This document shows, one piece after another, positions 7,401-15,474 of a stretch of DNA of 29,966 nt. A program made the translations under genes and the position numbers. A model generated the notes under the pieces. The model was given only the letters and a program-made list of their open reading frames with translations. It was not told the DNA's origin and did no database searches. The stretch's first letter is position 1; every line of letters starts with the position of its first letter. Source of the DNA: a virus; IMG/VR virus record IMGVR_UViG_3300035662_000119, positions 1-29,966 of that record. One strand, given 5' to 3'.

Positions 7401-8053
7401 TGCTTACCTCAGCCGGGTTTAGTCAGGGGATCCAGAACCGAATGTCGTCTGGTTGGGGCCAGTCCATGTCGTTTCCTGGTCCCCCACGAATGACGCTTGA
7501 GAATCCAGCCGAGTCTGCTCGTGAGTCCGACATCACGGTTGAGGCTGCTCGATTGAACATCCCCTCAATTCCCGCCCCCAACCTCAGCATCACGAGCAAT
7601 CCAAGTTACTCATCGCCCGTTTTCAGCTTTACCTCCAACTACGGCAACCCGGTCAATCTGGCGTTTGAGAACCAGATGAACCTGCAGCAGGTGGAGCAGA
7701 ACGTGCAGTCGATGGTCAACATCTCCAACGACTACGAAGCCCGCATCGCGGCCCTTGAAGCCTGGAAGGCTACGGGAGACACCGCATGCTCGGGCACTAC
7801 CGACATTCCGGTGTTGGAGGATTGGTATTACGACCCGGCTGTTGATGCCAACAACATCCTGAAGATGAGGTTTAGGCTGCGTATCAAGGACGGCCTTATC
7901 ACCTCGTTTGATGGGTCTGTAGATTCCAGCACCGCATGTGCCGGTACTACGGCTAATGGCCTTGAGCCAGTCAACACCTGCCCCGAAGGGCTGCCCACCC
8001 CGGGTGGTGTGGAGTTTGACGAGGTCATGCGAATCGAGTCGATTGGAACCTGA
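7400..8053 (+). CDS. Putative virion (tail or fibre-base) protein
   Basis: A 217-residue protein. ATG 7400 is chosen because it overlaps the adaptor stop; an in-frame GTG at 7397 and an ATG at 7358 are less likely. The N-terminal 100 residues are Ser/Asn/Pro-rich and probably extended. A short coiled coil follows ('LQQVEQNVQSMVNISNDYEARIAALEAWKATG'). The C-terminal half is beta-rich with three cysteines. A trimerising helix followed by a beta domain fits a fibre-adaptor or decoration role, but I do not recognise the family. Confidence 0.6.
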   Translation: MLTSAGFSQGIQNRMSSGWGQSMSFPGPPRMTLENPAESARESDITVEAARLNIPSIPAPNLSITSNPSYSSPVFSFTSNYGNPVNLAFENQMNLQQVEQNVQSMVNISNDYEARIAALEAWKATGDTACSGTTDIPVLEDWYYDPAVDANNILKMRFRLRIKDGLITSFDGSVDSSTACAGTTANGLEPVNTCPEGLPTPGGVEFDEVMRIESIGT

Positions 8054-8055
8054 CG

Positions 8056-8898
8056 ATGATCTACCTCAACTCAAGCACAAATCTGGAAGTGGTGCTCGAC
8101 ACCGCCGTAGCCAGCAACCAGCTAACTTGCTACGCCTCGTGGCGTGACACGCAGGTTGGTGAGTTGACTCCGGGGTTCACCTCCACCGACACGAACGGCG
8201 CAACCCCCGTGAACTTGGTCGCTGCCCCAGCCGTGGGATACATGCGGGGCATCGACTTCATCGCCATCCACAACGACGACAGCTCGTCGGCTTATGTATC
8301 AATCAGTGTGGGCGCTCGGCTGCTTTACAGGGTGAACCTGGCCCCGGACGAGAACCTGCAGTGGACTGACAGCGGTGGGTTTGTGGTGATCTCCGCAGCG
8401 GGTACCGTCAAGAGTTCAATCAACCAGATTGCGGGTGCTGCAGACCTTGGCTTCAACATCGTTGTTCTCAACTCAGATGTGGTCAACAACAACGCTGTGG
8501 CCAACACGATTGCAGACGTGACGGGTTTGTCGTTTGCAATCACCAACAACAAGTTGTACCACTTTGAGTTCTACTGCTACTACACTGCAGCCGCTACAAC
8601 TACTGGCTCTCGCTGGGCGGTCAACGCCAGTGTAGGAACCGCTGGTGGTCTTGTAATGACCAGCGAGTACAGTTTGACCACCACAACAACCACGAGAAAC
8701 GCAACTGTAATGGCTTTTGATAGCCCAGCTACTTCTAATGCCACTAGCGCAGCCACAACTCGAAACTTGGCTACCATGCAAGGCATGATAAAGGCTGATG
8801 CTGATGCGGTCTTGATTGCCCGGTTTGCATCAGAGGTTGCAAGCTCCGCCATCACCTGCAAGGCCGGATCCTTCGTGGTCTATCGTGAGATTATCTGA
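8056..8898 (+). CDS. Virion structural protein, two beta-rich domains
   Basis: A 280-residue, Ala/Thr/Ser-rich protein with almost no charge. Domain 1 (about 1-125; 'IYLNSSTNLEVVLDTAVASNQLTCYASWRD' ... 'VISAAGTVKSS') is a beta-sandwich type I know from phage virion proteins. Domain 2 (about 135-280) has the recurring pattern 'NTIADVTGLSFAITNNKLYHFEFYCYYTAAATTTGSRWAVN' and 'ARFASEVASSAITCKAGSF', seen in many tail-fibre or capsid-surface proteins. It may form surface decoration or fibre trimers. It starts 2 bases after the previous stop. Confidence 0.68.
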   Translation: MIYLNSSTNLEVVLDTAVASNQLTCYASWRDTQVGELTPGFTSTDTNGATPVNLVAAPAVGYMRGIDFIAIHNDDSSSAYVSISVGARLLYRVNLAPDENLQWTDSGGFVVISAAGTVKSSINQIAGAADLGFNIVVLNSDVVNNNAVANTIADVTGLSFAITNNKLYHFEFYCYYTAAATTTGSRWAVNASVGTAGGLVMTSEYSLTTTTTTRNATVMAFDSPATSNATSAATTRNLATMQGMIKADADAVLIARFASEVASSAITCKAGSFVVYREII

Positions 8899-8910
8899 TA
8901 CAGTACGGTC

Positions 8911-9603
8911 GTGCCGCTCTACGCCTACAACGGCCAGCTCTTCCAAGTGGGGGGCGAACTCGCAGCCAACCAGAACTGCTGCTGCGAGAACGTGTGCATT
9001 ATTTGCTCCTGTTTGCCAAGCACTGTGTCTGTCGCATACCCGTCTTGGCAGCCGTATGTTTACGACGACTGTTCTGGATGTGGGGGGTCAAACAACGGAA
9101 GAATTACAGTCCCCTCAAACACAGTTACTGCATACCTGTGCTGTGTTGATGACAGCTACGTGGTGTATCGCGCAAATGCAGTTTATTTGGGCACGGTAAG
9201 TGAATGCTGCGGTGGCTCTTGTATTACGCGTGATGCTTGGCTCACTGTTGCTATTGGAGCTATTTGCGACGGATCCCCGCTATCTTTTAGCGGGTGGCAG
9301 TTGTCTTTGAAGGTTGTGCTGTCAAACTACAACACCTCTAGTTGCACCTCATGTGTAACCAGCTTGTCTGCAAGGTCAATTAGTACAACACCTTGCAGCG
9401 GAATTAGTAGTTCCTTGGACATTTCAGATCCCGAGTCTTTCTTTACTTGTTCAAATACCTGTACCCCCAGTGGCTGTGTGTTTTGGCAGCTTGAATACAC
9501 TGCAAGTAGCAATATTTACTCGGTGGATAGTTGCACTCCAACCGGTTCCTTTACTGCAACAATCCCCGGGTTTGAAGACATTGGTACAGTGACCGTCTCG
9601 TGA
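8911..9603 (+). CDS. Cysteine-rich virion-like protein
   Basis: A 230-residue protein from GTG 8911 with about 21 cysteines (9 %), including 'NCCCENVCIICSC', 'LCC', 'ECCGGSC' and 'SCTSC'. The opening 'MPLYAYNGQLFQVGGELAANQNCCC' is a pattern I recall from phage surface proteins. The rest is Ser/Thr-rich beta structure. Many cysteines could bind metal or form disulfides after release. Codon and base use shifts to more A/T than the flanking genes (for example TGT, AAT, AGT), hinting at separate origin. The ribosome site before GTG is weak. Its TGA overlaps the GTG of the next, also Cys-rich, gene. Confidence 0.68.
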   Translation: MPLYAYNGQLFQVGGELAANQNCCCENVCIICSCLPSTVSVAYPSWQPYVYDDCSGCGGSNNGRITVPSNTVTAYLCCVDDSYVVYRANAVYLGTVSECCGGSCITRDAWLTVAIGAICDGSPLSFSGWQLSLKVVLSNYNTSSCTSCVTSLSARSISTTPCSGISSSLDISDPESFFTCSNTCTPSGCVFWQLEYTASSNIYSVDSCTPTGSFTATIPGFEDIGTVTVS

Positions 9604-9944
9604 TTTCCTGCGACCACTGGTCCCCGTGCACGGTCAAGTCAGGTGGCTGCTGCGCTGCTGGTCACTACGGCGGCCGTCCAAGCCTCGGCACCTGCAATCA
9701 GTGTCCCCACCGGGTAGTGGGGGTAGTTCCTCAGGGTGCTGTCCAGAAAGCAGCCCACTTTGTCACGGGGGCGGCCAAGGCTATCAAGGCCGTTACCCTG
9801 CCGGAAACTCCGGAGTCTCAGGCTCGACTGGCAGTGTGCAGGGAGTGTGAGGAGTGGACCGGGCGGACCTGCAAGGTGTGCGGCTGTTTCACCACCTTGA
9901 AGGTACGGATCCCTAAGGAGAAGTGCCCCAAGGGGAAATGGTGA
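9600..9944 (+). CDS. Double zinc-ribbon-like cysteine protein
   Basis: A 114-residue product from GTG 9600 (GTGA overlap). It has 12 cysteines in two groups: an N-terminal unit 'CDHWSPC...GGCC...GTCNQC' (about 4-35) and a C-terminal unit 'VCRECEEWTGRTCKVCGCFTTLKVRIPKEKCPKGKW'. The second group is a phage family pattern I know (C-x2-C ... C-x2-CGC ... K ... CP-x-KW), probably a zinc ribbon. A linker with one helix joins them (about 45-75). No enzyme motif is visible, so a protein- or nucleic-acid-binding role is inferred. An extended -10-like box overlaps its stop. Confidence 0.75.
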   Translation: MISCDHWSPCTVKSGGCCAAGHYGGRPSLGTCNQCPHRVVGVVPQGAVQKAAHFVTGAAKAIKAVTLPETPESQARLAVCRECEEWTGRTCKVCGCFTTLKVRIPKEKCPKGKW

Positions 9945-9975
9945 TATACTTTCCCGGTCCCCCCACGTCGGGGGG
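9942..9975 (+). promoter_or_regulatory. Possible extended -10 promoter and GC hairpin leader
   Basis: TGATATACT at 9942-9950 fits the extended -10 consensus TGnTATAAT with one mismatch; no good -35 is seen. A start near 9957 would lead straight into a 6-bp C/G hairpin (CCCCCC 9959-9964, loop ACGTC, GGGGGG 9970-9975) before the ATG at 9989. The left arm is also a reverse copy of the dispersed CGTGGGGGGA motif. It would serve the membrane-protein cluster 9989-11219. Confidence 0.4.
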
Positions 9976-9988
9976 TTAGGAGATCCAC

Positions 9989-10108
9989 ATGGAATCGTTC
10001 ATCGGTAGCGTCTGGTTTGCTCTGCTCTGCGGCGTGGTTGGTTACGTCGTGGGTCAGGTCCTTCCCATCGGCAAGCTCACGTCGTGGGTCGGCAGCAAGC
10101 TGGGCTGA
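9989..10108 (+). CDS. 39-residue single-span membrane protein
   Basis: A small gene, ATG 9989 with AGGAG 7-8 bases upstream. The protein opens 'MESFIGSVWFALLCGVVGYV' (residues 1-20) and ends 'LTSWVGSKLG'. One transmembrane helix (about 5-28) is followed by a short basic, amphipathic tail. The FIGSVWFAL opening is a pattern I recall from small phage membrane proteins. It lies in a cluster with a lipoprotein and another membrane protein, so a holin-like or envelope function is possible, though it is short for a classic holin. The lipoprotein gene starts inside its 3' end (25-base overlap). Confidence 0.62.
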   Translation: MESFIGSVWFALLCGVVGYVVGQVLPIGKLTSWVGSKLG

Positions 10109-10617
10109 TTCTTCTCTGCTCACTTGTTCTTGGGTGTTCGGCCTCCCAGCACATCGCTGAGGAGGCCAACGCCATTTCTGGGCACACCCGCCAGATCCAC
10201 CGGCTGGCGGAGCAAATCCGCAACACTTCTCAGGAAGTGGAGTCGATTCGCTCCGCTACCGAGATCCAGGCCGAGGCAGCCGCAATCGACAAATCCGTGG
10301 GGGGAATCCACAAGGCCCTTCCGGGGGTCCGGGATGTGGTGCCTTGGTGGGCCACCCTCCTGCAGTGGCTCCTCATCGCCCTAGCGGGGGCTGCGGTGGT
10401 GTGGATTGGGACGGCCTCTGGGGTGTTCTCTGCCATCCGGGTAGCCATCGGATGGATCCCCCGCCGCAAGGTCAATGAGGCGGAGATGGCTGCAGCCACC
10501 TTGGCCCAAGATAAACCAGAGACCCTCCGAGAATGGATCGCCATGAAGCGAGCCTCGGACAAGGAGTTCGACGCCGCGTGGAAGCGCGCTAACCAGGAGA
10601 CCAAGAGTGCACACTGA
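10084..10617 (+). CDS. Lipoprotein with internal transmembrane segment, spanin-like candidate
   Basis: A 177-residue product from GTG 10084. Residues 7-18 form a lipoprotein signal with lipobox L-V-L-G-C18. A charged helical segment follows (about 22-80, 'EEANAISGHTRQIHRLAEQIRNTSQEVESI'), then a strong transmembrane stretch (about 88-118, 'WWATLLQWLLIALAGAAVVWIG'). A basic turn (PRRK) and a 50-residue charged tail close it. A lipid anchor plus a later membrane span is the topology of unimolecular spanins, which join outer and inner membrane at lysis, but those usually end soon after the span. The GTG start lies inside the small membrane gene. No endolysin is recognisable in the window, so a lysis role is inference. 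Confidence 0.62.
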   Translation: MGRQQAGLILLCSLVLGCSASQHIAEEANAISGHTRQIHRLAEQIRNTSQEVESIRSATEIQAEAAAIDKSVGGIHKALPGVRDVVPWWATLLQWLLIALAGAAVVWIGTASGVFSAIRVAIGWIPRRKVNEAEMAAATLAQDKPETLREWIAMKRASDKEFDAAWKRANQETKSAH

Positions 10618-10948
10618 CGACGTGATCCGGATTCACCAGACCCTGTGCAACCAGGCGCAGGAGTTGATGCGAAAGAAGCAGGCCGACTACACCAACGGGA
10701 CGGACGACCCCTTCCGCAACTTCCAGTTGGGCCCCAGCATGGGGGTGGGTACGGTGCCCTCCGGCATCTTCATCCGGTTTCTGGACAAGGTGAGCAGGCT
10801 GGCTACCTACATCCATAAGGGCCGGTTCGAGGTCAATGAGTCGCTGGCCGACACTGTGGTGGACGCTATCAACTACTTGGTTCTGCTGAAGGCGTCGGTT
10901 ATTCTGGAAGAAGCCAAGGCCGACAACTATGCCTCCAAGACCGAATAA
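10607..10948 (+). CDS. Nucleotide modification-associated domain 1 (DUF1599) protein
   Basis: A 113-residue, all-helical product from GTG 10607. It matches the family pattern: 'AQELMRKKQADYTNGTDDPFRNFQ' (residues about 17-40), 'GIFIRFLDKVSRLATYI' (53-69) and 'NESLADTVVDAINYLVLL' (77-94), with the E/D residues expected for MazG-like metal and nucleotide binding. DUF1599 (Nmad1) is related to the MazG/dUTPase all-alpha pyrophosphatases and is known from phages with altered nucleotide metabolism. It would act on dNTPs or modified nucleotides in the host cytoplasm. It overlaps the lipoprotein by 11 bases and the next gene by 20, an unusual setting for a nucleotide enzyme among membrane genes. Confidence 0.72.
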   Translation: MHTDDVIRIHQTLCNQAQELMRKKQADYTNGTDDPFRNFQLGPSMGVGTVPSGIFIRFLDKVSRLATYIHKGRFEVNESLADTVVDAINYLVLLKASVILEEAKADNYASKTE

Positions 10949-11219
10949 ACCCGTGTTTACCTTCCGAGACATCTGGAACGAAGTGACCCGCACGGGTACC
11001 TTTGCTTCGGTGGTTCTAGGGGTCATCATGATCCCCATCGAGATCGGTCGGAGGGACCAGATCTTGACCAGCCAGCAGGTGACGGTCACTGAACTGAAGG
11101 GCGTGGTAAGCGACCTAGTGAAGACCACCATCAACCTGGCCGGCACCGACCGGGTGCATGACCGCGATCTGGCCGACCTGCGCAACCGGCTGGATCGGCT
11201 GGAGCGCAAGAGTGGCTGA
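10929..11219 (+). CDS. Small membrane protein with coiled-coil tail
   Basis: A 96-residue protein. Residues 23-40 ('GTFASVVLGVIMIPIEIG') form one membrane span. Residues 45-95 form a charged coiled coil ('VTVTELKGVVSDLVKTTINL...DLADLRNRLDRLERKSG'). One span followed by a heptad helix is seen in class II/III-type holin accessories and XhlA-like proteins. The family is not recognised. It overlaps the upstream DUF1599 gene by 20 bases, and the nozzle gene begins within its last codons. Confidence 0.62.
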   Translation: MPPRPNKPVFTFRDIWNEVTRTGTFASVVLGVIMIPIEIGRRDQILTSQQVTVTELKGVVSDLVKTTINLAGTDRVHDRDLADLRNRLDRLERKSG

Positions 11220-13707
11220 CCTAGATACGAACTGGACTTGGAACTTTAGCGGCTCGGTCTCGTCCTCCAAGGCGCAGTCCCGTCCTTCGCTGCCCAAGGA
11301 GACTGCTTGGGATCTGGTGGGCTTCGACGGGAACCACGTGGGGGGACTCCGCCCTCATCCGGGGTTCACCAAGATCGACACCTTCACGGTTCAGGGAACG
11401 CTTGTCAACGTGTTCCCAGTTACGTTCCTTCGGGGTGCAACGAACTATGGGTATGGGCATGTCCTGGTCTACACCAGATCGGGCGACACCTACTTTGATC
11501 TTCGGGGCTACAACGGTTCAGGGTTTACTACGGTCAACCTTAGGACGATTTCGGCGACAAGCCTTGAGGTAGATGTTCAGACGATTGGGCGATTCATCTT
11601 CTGCTTTGCTCGTGGCTATGCGCCCTCGCTGCACTACACGAATGACACCGGCGGTATTACGGTAACGAGTGTAAATACCGCTGGTCCGGGTGCGGCGCCA
11701 ACGGCTGCTTCGATTGCTACCAACCATACGGGAGCGACCGCGCCAACGAACGCGCAGGTGTACGCGAGTCAGGCTACAGATCTTCAGGTGCTGGCTTGGG
11801 ATAAGTCAACTTACTCTGGTAATACGCTCTCGAAGGGTCGATACTCATTTGCTGTTCAGTACATGAGCACGACGACGGGCCGCAAGACTCAGATCAGCAA
11901 GAACACCGAAGTCTTTCTATGGGAGTCGGCTACTGGGTCTGGTTATACTGGTGAGGTCTATTTCTCTGTTGGGTACAAGGCGGGATATGACAAGGCTCTG
12001 ATCTACCGAACGGTCAACCAGGGGACGAGTGGGACTGGAGGTTACTCCGGTGCTCCCATGCACCTTGAGGCGATTGTGAATGTGCCGGGTTCGGGTAGCT
12101 ACACGGTTGCGTCTGTGACCAACAAGGACCGGGTGTTGGTGTACAAGGATGTGTATGTTGAGCGTGGGAACCTCGAGACTGAGATGCCAAAGGGTGGCGT
12201 TGCTCAGTTTCTGGATGGCACCCTGCTCATCAGCCGAATCTCCGGAGCGCCCACCACACCCTCGGAAACGACGCCGCTGGCTCCTCCTAGTGGTCTAGGC
12301 GAGCTGCGCTGGTCCTCCTTGCTGGAGACGCTCCCGGAGAACTTCAGTCCGTTCGGGCGGTGGGTGCCTCAGACTCCAGGGAATGAGATCATTGGCATGC
12401 GCAAAGTCGGATCATTTATGATCGGATTTGGGCAGGACCGGATCTACCACATCCGCCGGCAGGGGGCGTTTGCCCGCATTGAGGAGATGCATCCGGGCTT
12501 CGGCTTGGCCTCAACCTACGGGTTGGAGTCGGTCGGCAACCTGGTCTACTTCGTCAGCAACAAGGGGCTGAAGGCCATTAGTGCTGAGGGTCAGATTGAC
12601 GACGTGCTGGGCCTCAACCAGCTCATCCTGCAGAACTGGGTGGGTACGGTCAGCCAGGTGAACATGGCTTATGACGCCAACACCATGTGTCTCTATACCT
12701 ACCGACCCACCCAAACGGAGACTGGGGCTACGGGACACGCGGCTCTCATGTGGTTCTCCACAAGCCGGCTCACCGAACTGGTAGATCTGCCGTTCCAGTT
12801 CCTTCGTGGGGGGAACTGGAACAACGCATCCGGGCGTCTGGAGCGACGTGCAATCTTCTACAAGCCTCAGTGTGCACTCAGCGCTACTCGCGTTGGCGTC
12901 GGGTATCAGGAGTGGGCAGCCTTTGTTCCAACTAGCGGTTCCAATGAGACCAGTCGGAACAAGATGCTGCTGGGTGATAACGCCCGATTTGCAGCTTATG
13001 ACGATCCAAATGACGGGGGGTTCTCCAATCTTGACCCGTCTGGAGAGTTTGGTAGTGATGCCAACTTCTACGGATGCGCTGGCTATGTCACAAGCATCTC
13101 GTCCTACAACGAGAACATTGCCACAATTCGAGTAGGAGACAAGGTTGCACTCACGAATATTGCCACCGGATTCAACGAATTTGTAGGAATGATCTCACCC
13201 GCTCCGGTCTACATGCGTTGGACCGGCTCAAACCTTGGCACGGAGTTTCAGCCGGGGGCTGGGGAATACAAGGAGTTTTTCAAGGACAAGCAGGTGTCAA
13301 GTGTCGGGTGCTACGTTGAATACAACCTAAGCACCGAGCCCATCACCCTTGATAGTGGGTCTCCCTCAACTCCGGTTGTGGTGCCCTATTGGATGTGCGA
13401 ACTCTACAGGGGATCCCGACCGATTGGGCCAGAGTCGCCTGGATTAGTGGACAACCAACCGACTGCTGGGCCGGCCTATCCGTTTACGAGGCTGACGAGC
13501 GCTAACGCCATACCCACGATCGCTAAGTGCTTTGGGCCCACTATTACGGATCCGGAGGACGTGCCTAACGCCTCGTTCGGAAAGCATGGCGTGGTGGGGT
13601 CTAGCCTGTCTCCCTCGTGGGTGTGCTTCTGGCCGGGGGTCGATATCACCCTGCTTGCTTTGTCGCTAAAAGGCAAGATACTGGACACCGACAGGAGATT
13701 CGTCTAA
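11212..13707 (+). CDS. Tail nozzle (gp12-like tail tubular protein B type)
   Basis: An 831-residue beta-rich protein. GTG 11212 is preferred to the ATG at 11158 because it gives the usual 8-base overlap and a sensible N-terminus (MADLDTNWTWNFSGSVSS). The start has the 'GFDGNHVGGLRPHPGF' element typical of podovirus nozzle/stabilisation proteins, in which a propeller follows. Repeated 'GSFMIGFGQDRIYHIRR' and 'LESVGNLVYFVSNKGLKAIS' units look like beta-propeller blades (about 380-530). The gene lies between the membrane cluster and the internal virion proteins, as in T7-like maps after gp11. The C-terminal third ('YCVE...' region after about 650) is less regular and may be host-facing. Confidence 0.66.
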   Translation: MADLDTNWTWNFSGSVSSSKAQSRPSLPKETAWDLVGFDGNHVGGLRPHPGFTKIDTFTVQGTLVNVFPVTFLRGATNYGYGHVLVYTRSGDTYFDLRGYNGSGFTTVNLRTISATSLEVDVQTIGRFIFCFARGYAPSLHYTNDTGGITVTSVNTAGPGAAPTAASIATNHTGATAPTNAQVYASQATDLQVLAWDKSTYSGNTLSKGRYSFAVQYMSTTTGRKTQISKNTEVFLWESATGSGYTGEVYFSVGYKAGYDKALIYRTVNQGTSGTGGYSGAPMHLEAIVNVPGSGSYTVASVTNKDRVLVYKDVYVERGNLETEMPKGGVAQFLDGTLLISRISGAPTTPSETTPLAPPSGLGELRWSSLLETLPENFSPFGRWVPQTPGNEIIGMRKVGSFMIGFGQDRIYHIRRQGAFARIEEMHPGFGLASTYGLESVGNLVYFVSNKGLKAISAEGQIDDVLGLNQLILQNWVGTVSQVNMAYDANTMCLYTYRPTQTETGATGHAALMWFSTSRLTELVDLPFQFLRGGNWNNASGRLERRAIFYKPQCALSATRVGVGYQEWAAFVPTSGSNETSRNKMLLGDNARFAAYDDPNDGGFSNLDPSGEFGSDANFYGCAGYVTSISSYNENIATIRVGDKVALTNIATGFNEFVGMISPAPVYMRWTGSNLGTEFQPGAGEYKEFFKDKQVSSVGCYVEYNLSTEPITLDSGSPSTPVVVPYWMCELYRGSRPIGPESPGLVDNQPTAGPAYPFTRLTSANAIPTIAKCFGPTITDPEDVPNASFGKHGVVGSSLSPSWVCFWPGVDITLLALSLKGKILDTDRRFV

Positions 13708-14123
13708 TGAGCATGTTTGGACTTCCTGCAGGAATGAATCTTGGAATGCTGTCTGGTCTTTTTGGATCACAGCAGCCAATGTCTGTTAGTCCATTTGGTG
13801 CTCAGGGCGGACCTAATCCGCAATACCAAGATGCAATGGGGAAGTACCAGAAGGAACTTTCTGACCTTCGCAAGCAGGCTGAACGTGCTGGACGGCAACT
13901 AGTTGGAGAGGCTTCGAAGAACAAGAAGTATCTTCAGGAGAGTGTTGGCACTGCAACGGGTCAGGAGCAAGCCCAGTTGAGAGAACTTCTTGGGAATACC
14001 GTCATGCCTCTTGGGCCTCAGGGCATGTCTCCACGCAGTCAGTATTACACGGACATGCTTCCGTTTGTTGATCGTTACAATCAGCTTCGAGATCAATACC
14101 GAGCCATGGGATTGAGGATCTAA
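13707..14123 (+). CDS. Small internal virion protein candidate
   Basis: A 138-residue protein. ATG 13707 shares a base with the nozzle TAA and is chosen over an upstream ATG at 13617. The Gly/Met/Phe-rich start ('MFGLPAGMNLGMLSGLFGS') is followed by a charged helix ('YQDAMGKYQKELSDLRKQAERAGRQL', about 40-65). The helical C-terminus ends 'YNQLRDQYRAMGLRI'. Small size, a hydrophobic start and helical content are like T7 gp14-type ejection proteins. The family is not recognised. It opens the internal-protein block. Confidence 0.6.
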   Translation: MSMFGLPAGMNLGMLSGLFGSQQPMSVSPFGAQGGPNPQYQDAMGKYQKELSDLRKQAERAGRQLVGEASKNKKYLQESVGTATGQEQAQLRELLGNTVMPLGPQGMSPRSQYYTDMLPFVDRYNQLRDQYRAMGLRI

Positions 14124-14124
14124 T

Positions 14125-15474
14125 ATGAGCAGCTTTAGCAACCCATTTGGATCTCCGTTTCAGACGACAAGCTCGTTTACCTATGGTCTTGCTGGAGGGC
14201 AGCCCGGCTCGATGACGCCGGGTCAGATGTTTGAGGCTGGTCGTGCGCGACACAACGAGACAGAGGCACAGCGTCAGGCCCGTGAGAGCCAGATGGCTTT
14301 CCAGGATCTAATGGGTGGTTTTAGCCCACAGACCCTAATGCAGCGGGGCGCGGCTGGTCAACTGGGGGGACACCACCTCCTGGGCGCCGTGGCTCTGGAT
14401 GATCTTGCTGCTCGACAGGCTGAGCAGATGAACTACGGGAACGTCATGGATGCTGCCAATCGCATTCGTGGTGCTGCCGAGAGCGGAGCTTCGGCTGTTC
14501 AGACGGCTGGCGTTGCCGATCTTGCTCGCATGCGTCAGATGGGTGAGGAAGCGATTGGGCTTGCTGACAAGGGCTTTGTTGATCTGCAGAAGCAGATGGG
14601 CGACGCCATGAGTCGCTACGACCGCGACTATGCCCAGGCGCGTGGAGACCAGCAGCGGGCCATTAGTGAGTTTGGTCAGGCGATGGAGGCCCAGCAGAGC
14701 GCGGTGTCTCAAGCTGTTGCACAGCAACAGGCCGAGCGGCGAGATCAGCTGGCTGCCCAGATGGGTGGCGCGATCCCCGGTACCGAAGGCCAGTTCCAGG
14801 AAGCCTCACGCCAGATGCAGGCTGAGGCTGATCGTCTGAAGTTCAAGAGCCTGACTGACATTTCGGTTGAGAAGGAGCGCACGACTGCTGGGCTGCAGCA
14901 GACGCTTGCTGGCATGCAACAGCGCAGTGCGGAGTTCCGTTCGGGTCTGGGTCAGACGGGTGCTCAGATGGGCTATCAGGCTCGTATGGGCCAGCAGCAG
15001 GCTCGTCAGTTGGCTGCTGGTCTCTATCAGGCCTCTGCCCAGCAGCAGGCTCAGGCCGCACAGGCTGCAGCCCAGCTTCGGCTAAGCGGCCAGAACACGG
15101 CAGCCAACTACATTTTGGCTAGGCCGTTCAGTCCGGTCTCCCTGCTGCAGACCATGATTACTGCCATGAATGCCCAGCGTAACGTGGGCCGCTCCCAGTT
15201 TGGGGTGGCCAGCGGCGTCTCGGCCCCCATGGCTGGGGCCCAGTTCGGTGGTGGCGGCATGGGTGCTGCACCCCGTCGATCCCGAAGTTCTCCTGCGGGT
15301 GGTGCTGCGGCTAGCCCGGCTGCTCCCTCCCCAGTTGGTGGTGGGGGGACTGGCCTGATGGGTGAGGCCGATGCTCGAAGGTTGTTTGGTAACACCGGAG
15401 CGTTTGATCCAGGAGCCGAAGAGTATCGCGCTCGACAAGAGTTCCTGCGGGGCCGAGGGTTCTACCAGTCATGA
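14125..15474 (+). CDS. Gln/Ala-rich internal (ejection) virion protein
   Basis: A 449-residue protein, unusually rich in Gln, Ala, Met and Gly. A Phe/Ser-rich start (MSSFSNPFGSPF) is followed by a long helical region (about 50-330) with heptads such as 'AISEFGQAMEAQQSAVSQAVAQQQAERRDQLAAQMGG'. A Gly/Pro/Ala low-complexity linker (about 375-405) and a short charged end follow. Such proteins are typical internal core/ejection proteins that leave the head before DNA. It starts 1 base after the previous stop and overlaps the next ATG by 4 bases. Confidence 0.65.
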   Translation: MSSFSNPFGSPFQTTSSFTYGLAGGQPGSMTPGQMFEAGRARHNETEAQRQARESQMAFQDLMGGFSPQTLMQRGAAGQLGGHHLLGAVALDDLAARQAEQMNYGNVMDAANRIRGAAESGASAVQTAGVADLARMRQMGEEAIGLADKGFVDLQKQMGDAMSRYDRDYAQARGDQQRAISEFGQAMEAQQSAVSQAVAQQQAERRDQLAAQMGGAIPGTEGQFQEASRQMQAEADRLKFKSLTDISVEKERTTAGLQQTLAGMQQRSAEFRSGLGQTGAQMGYQARMGQQQARQLAAGLYQASAQQQAQAAQAAAQLRLSGQNTAANYILARPFSPVSLLQTMITAMNAQRNVGRSQFGVASGVSAPMAGAQFGGGGMGAAPRRSRSSPAGGAAASPAAPSPVGGGGTGLMGEADARRLFGNTGAFDPGAEEYRARQEFLRGRGFYQS

